From Clostridia bacterium (GTDB taxonomy: Bacteria; Bacillota; Clostridia; TANB77; CAG-508), in assembly GCA_022791735.1 (NCBI GenBank), contig JAAVZQ010000060.1:1-6407 (forward strand): a stretch of 6,407 nucleotides of DNA, in the 5' to 3' direction. Of the stretch, positions 4,533-6,407 are shown in pieces. The notes beneath the pieces were generated by a model, which was not told where the DNA came from, did not search any database, and saw only the letters and a program-made list of their open reading frames with translations. The position numbers were made by a program, and so were the translations under genes. Position 1 is the first letter of the stretch. Each line of letters begins with the position of its first letter.

Positions 4533-5753
4533 ATGGCAGATGTACTAACAGAACTTGAAAAAAGAGGATACATAGAGCAATTGACAGATGAAAAAGGATT
4601 AAGAGAAATATTGAATAAGGAAAGTACAAGATTTTATATAGGAATAGATCCAACAGCAGATAGCCTTCATATTGGACATTTTGTTGCATTAATGGTAGCA
4701 TCAAAATTACAAAAAGCAGGACATAAGCCAATTATTTTAATGGGTGGAGGAACTGCAAGTATTGGTGATCCATCTGGTAAAACAGATATGAGAAAGATGA
4801 TGACCAGAGAAACGATTGATAATAATGTTGCATGTATAAAAAAACAAGCAGAAAGGTTTGTATCTTTTGAGGGAGAAAATGCAGCAATAATTGTAAACAA
4901 TGCAGATTGGCTACTTAATTTGAATTATATAGATTTTATGAGAGATATAGGAACGCTATTTTCAGTAAATAGAATGCTTGCAGCAGAGTGCTACAAGGCA
5001 AGACTTGATACAGGTCTTACATTTTTTGAAATGGGATATATGCTTATGCAAAGTTATGACTTTTTGTATTTGCATGATAAATATGATTGTAAGTTGCAAA
5101 TTGGTGGAAATGACCAATGGTCTAATATAATTGGTGGAGTAGAGTTAATTAGAAAAGTTGGTGCAAATGATTCTTATGGTTTGACTTTTAAATTACTTAC
5201 AACAGCTGAAGGAAAGAAAATGGGAAAGACAGAAAAGGGTGCTCTTTGGCTAAATCCTGATAGAACATCTCCTTATGAGTTTTATCAATATTGGAGAAAT
5301 ATAGGAGATACAGAAGTTAGAAAAGTGCTTAGCATGTTGACATTTTTACCAGATGAAGAAGTAGATAGATTGTCAAATTTAAAAGATGAACAAATAAATG
5401 AAGCAAAAAAGGTGGCTGCTTTTGAGATAACAAAGTTAATTCATGGAGAAGAGGAAGCAATAAAGGCAGAGGAAACTGCAAAAGCTTTATTTGAGGGAAG
5501 CGGAAATTTAGAAAATATGCCAACTACAAAAGTAGAAAGCACAGATATTTCTTTAGTAGATAGTATTATTCTTGCAAAAATTGCTCCATCAAAAGGGCAA
5601 GCTAAGACACTTATTGAACAAGGTGGTATTTCTCTAAATGATGAGAAAATGACTGATATTAGTTATATGCTTTCTGAAAAAGATTTCAAGGATGGATATG
5701 CAATTTTAAGAAAAGGTAAAAAAATATACCATAAACTAGAAAAAATTATGTAA
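4533..5753 (+). CDS. tyrS: Tyrosyl-tRNA synthetase
   Basis: A 406-residue class I aminoacyl-tRNA synthetase that charges tRNA-Tyr with tyrosine in the cytoplasm; the length is normal for the bacterial enzyme. The Rossmann catalytic domain shows YIGIDPTADSLHIGHF (35-50) with the HIGH motif at 46-49, the tyrosine-binding QSYDF (173-177), QIGGNDQW (189-196), and KMGKT (229-233) in place of KMSKS, as is usual for TyrRS. A helical anticodon domain follows, and residues about 338-400 form the C-terminal S4 RNA-binding domain. I chose ATG 4533 (MADVLTELEK), nine bases after the ribosome binding site GAAGGGA (4517-4523). An in-frame ATG at 4524 abuts that site directly and would be unusable. The gene has its own promoter. 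secG begins 79 bases downstream with no terminator between, so partial co-transcription is possible. Confidence 0.97.
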   Translation: MADVLTELEKRGYIEQLTDEKGLREILNKESTRFYIGIDPTADSLHIGHFVALMVASKLQKAGHKPIILMGGGTASIGDPSGKTDMRKMMTRETIDNNVACIKKQAERFVSFEGENAAIIVNNADWLLNLNYIDFMRDIGTLFSVNRMLAAECYKARLDTGLTFFEMGYMLMQSYDFLYLHDKYDCKLQIGGNDQWSNIIGGVELIRKVGANDSYGLTFKLLTTAEGKKMGKTEKGALWLNPDRTSPYEFYQYWRNIGDTEVRKVLSMLTFLPDEEVDRLSNLKDEQINEAKKVAAFEITKLIHGEEEAIKAEETAKALFEGSGNLENMPTTKVESTDISLVDSIILAKIAPSKGQAKTLIEQGGISLNDEKMTDISYMLSEKDFKDGYAILRKGKKIYHKLEKIM

Positions 5754-5758
5754 AAAGA

Positions 5759-5787
5759 TTGCATTTATAAAATAATTATGGTAAAAT
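5759..5787 (+). promoter_or_regulatory. Promoter of secG
   Basis: TTGCAT (5759-5764) lies 17 bp from TAAAAT (5782-5787), with an extended TGG immediately before the -10. Transcription should start near 5795. It gives secG expression independent of tyrS. Confidence 0.65.
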
Positions 5788-5803
5788 AGATTTTGCATTT
5801 ATA
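5759..5803. repeat. 11 bp direct repeat in the secG leader
   Basis: TTGCATTTATA occurs exactly at 5759-5769 and 5793-5803, 34 bp apart. The first copy includes the -35 of the secG promoter; the second falls at the expected start site and has no -10 at proper distance. It may be a regulatory repeat or a small duplication. Confidence 0.5.
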
Positions 5804-5832
5804 GTTTTGGTATGAAAGGATAGTAGAAAAAC

Positions 5833-6078
5833 ATGGAGATTATCAAAAATATATTATTAGTTATATATGTAATAGTAACATTTGTATTAATAGTGCTTAC
5901 ATTGATTCAAACTAAGGATGAATCAGGTGCTTCAAGTACTATAACAGGTTCAAGTACAAATAACTTCTATAACCAAAATAAAGGTAGAACTAAAGAGGGA
6001 AGAATGAAAAAGTGGACTATAATTCTTGGAGTTGCTTTTGCAGTTTTAGCTGTTGCACTTTCAATATTCTATATTTAA
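5833..6078 (+). CDS. secG: Preprotein translocase subunit SecG
   Basis: An 81-residue inner-membrane subunit that associates with SecY and SecE and assists SecA-driven protein export. It has the expected two transmembrane helices, about residues 4-26 and 60-80. The cytoplasmic loop between them is polar and Ser/Thr/Gly/Asn-rich: LIQTKDESGASSTITGSS (23-40), then NNFYNQNKGRTKEGRMKK. The TLIQ and G-rich loop pattern is the SecG signature, and the length is normal for Bacillota. The ribosome binding site AAAGGA (5815-5820) is 12 bases from ATG, somewhat long, but no better in-frame start exists. A hairpin follows at 6101-6127 and a stand-alone Smr gene starts 74 bases downstream; in many Bacillota secG is followed by rnr, which is not seen here. 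Confidence 0.94.
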   Translation: MEIIKNILLVIYVIVTFVLIVLTLIQTKDESGASSTITGSSTNNFYNQNKGRTKEGRMKKWTIILGVAFAVLAVALSIFYI

Positions 6079-6128
6079 AGTAGAGATAATATGAAGATAT
6101 AAAGTAGAGGAATTTTGCCTCTACTTTT
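6076..6128 (+). terminator. Hairpin after secG (terminator or attenuator)
   Basis: AAAGTAGAGG (6101-6110) pairs perfectly with CCTCTACTTT (6118-6127) around seven bases. Only TTTT (6125-6128) serves as U-tract, so termination may be partial. A second copy of TAAAGTAGAG at 6076-6085, overlapping the secG stop codon, could pair with the same downstream arm instead, which gives two mutually exclusive folds. Confidence 0.5.
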
Positions 6129-6152
6129 AATGTTGAAATGGAGGCAATATCA

Positions 6153-6407
6153 ATGGATGAAGATATGTTCATAACGGATGAAGAGCGAATAGTATTGGAT
6201 TTACATGATATGCAAGAGGATGAAGCCAGATTTTATCTTGAAAGAGCAATAGATACAGCAGAGTATAAAATAAAAGAGATAGTTGTAGTTCATGGATATA
6301 GAAAAGGACAAACTATACTTAATATGGTTAGAAAGAATTTTAATCATAAAAGAATAGAGAAAAAGGTAATCCCATTCAACAAAGGGATTACGCTGATATA
6401 TTTGAAA
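6153..6407 (+). CDS. Stand-alone Smr-domain protein (C-terminus cut by window)
   Basis: The first 85 codons of an open frame that runs off the window without a stop. It shows a Smr (small MutS-related) domain: LDLHDM at 15-20 in place of the usual LDLHG, then EA (24-25) in the first helix, IVVVHGYRKG (43-52) in place of HGxGxG, and the final strand KVIPFNKGITLIYLK (71-85). Stand-alone Smr proteins are usually metal-dependent or metal-independent nucleases acting on RNA or branched DNA; the actual substrate here is unknown. The start at 6153 is set by TGGAGG (6139-6144), eight bases upstream. An in-frame ATG at 6138 overlaps that site and is rejected. The domain looks almost complete at the window edge, so only a short tail is probably missing. 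It may be co-transcribed with secG through the hairpin at 6101-6127. Confidence 0.82.
   Translation, partial: MDEDMFITDEERIVLDLHDMQEDEARFYLERAIDTAEYKIKEIVVVHGYRKGQTILNMVRKNFNHKRIEKKVIPFNKGITLIYLK

Noticed and set aside
4435..4900. Two minus-strand open frames opposite the start of tyrS
   Set aside because: The hydrophobic translations are antisense to the synthetase catalytic domain and its leader; there are no start signals.
5329..5523. Minus-strand leucine-rich open frame
   Set aside because: It is antisense to the A-rich helical region of tyrS, which naturally reads as Leu/Phe on the opposite strand.

Overview
The window looks like chromosome from a low-GC Bacillota, most likely a clostridial or gut-commensal lineage. 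The DNA is AT-rich with strong AGGAGG-type ribosome binding sites. TTGACA/TATAAT-type promoters are easy to see, and the genes present (tyrS, secG, a tRNA-Leu with encoded CCA, an RsiV-like DUF3298 protein) fit that phylum. UGA is used as a stop, so the code is standard. No species can be named from the sequence alone.

Layout. Bases 1-138 are the 3' end of a group II intron (intact domains V and VI); its body lies upstream of the window. A promoter 27 bp past the intron drives a membrane-anchored alpha/beta hydrolase (224-1300, +). It converges on a very AT-rich GNAT acetyltransferase (1385-2122, -), with a shared hairpin between them. Next comes a minus-strand two-gene operon of unknown function (73 aa at 2864-3085, then 201 aa at 2234-2839), closed by a long hairpin terminator. 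Its upstream region is unusually rich in regulatory-looking DNA: a palindrome exactly inside the promoter spacer and three direct repeats spaced in whole helical turns.

Bases 3240-3510 carry no convincing gene but hold a cluster of hairpins and a GC-richer structured segment, lying on the 3' side of a tRNA-Leu(UAG) gene (3570-3653, -). The hairpin cluster and the unknown operon together look like accessory DNA next to a tRNA gene. No integrase or att repeat is visible, so that reading is inference.

From 3823 on, the genes read rightward: a DUF3298 protein without a membrane anchor (3823-4431), a terminator, tyrS (4533-5753), secG (5833-6078), and the start of a stand-alone Smr-domain gene (6153 to the window edge). 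tyrS, secG and the tRNA are core translation and secretion functions, each with its own readable promoter. The left two thirds, apart from the tRNA, is accessory. The best candidate for something undescribed is the 2234-3267 operon with its operator region, followed by the structured segment at 3334-3441.
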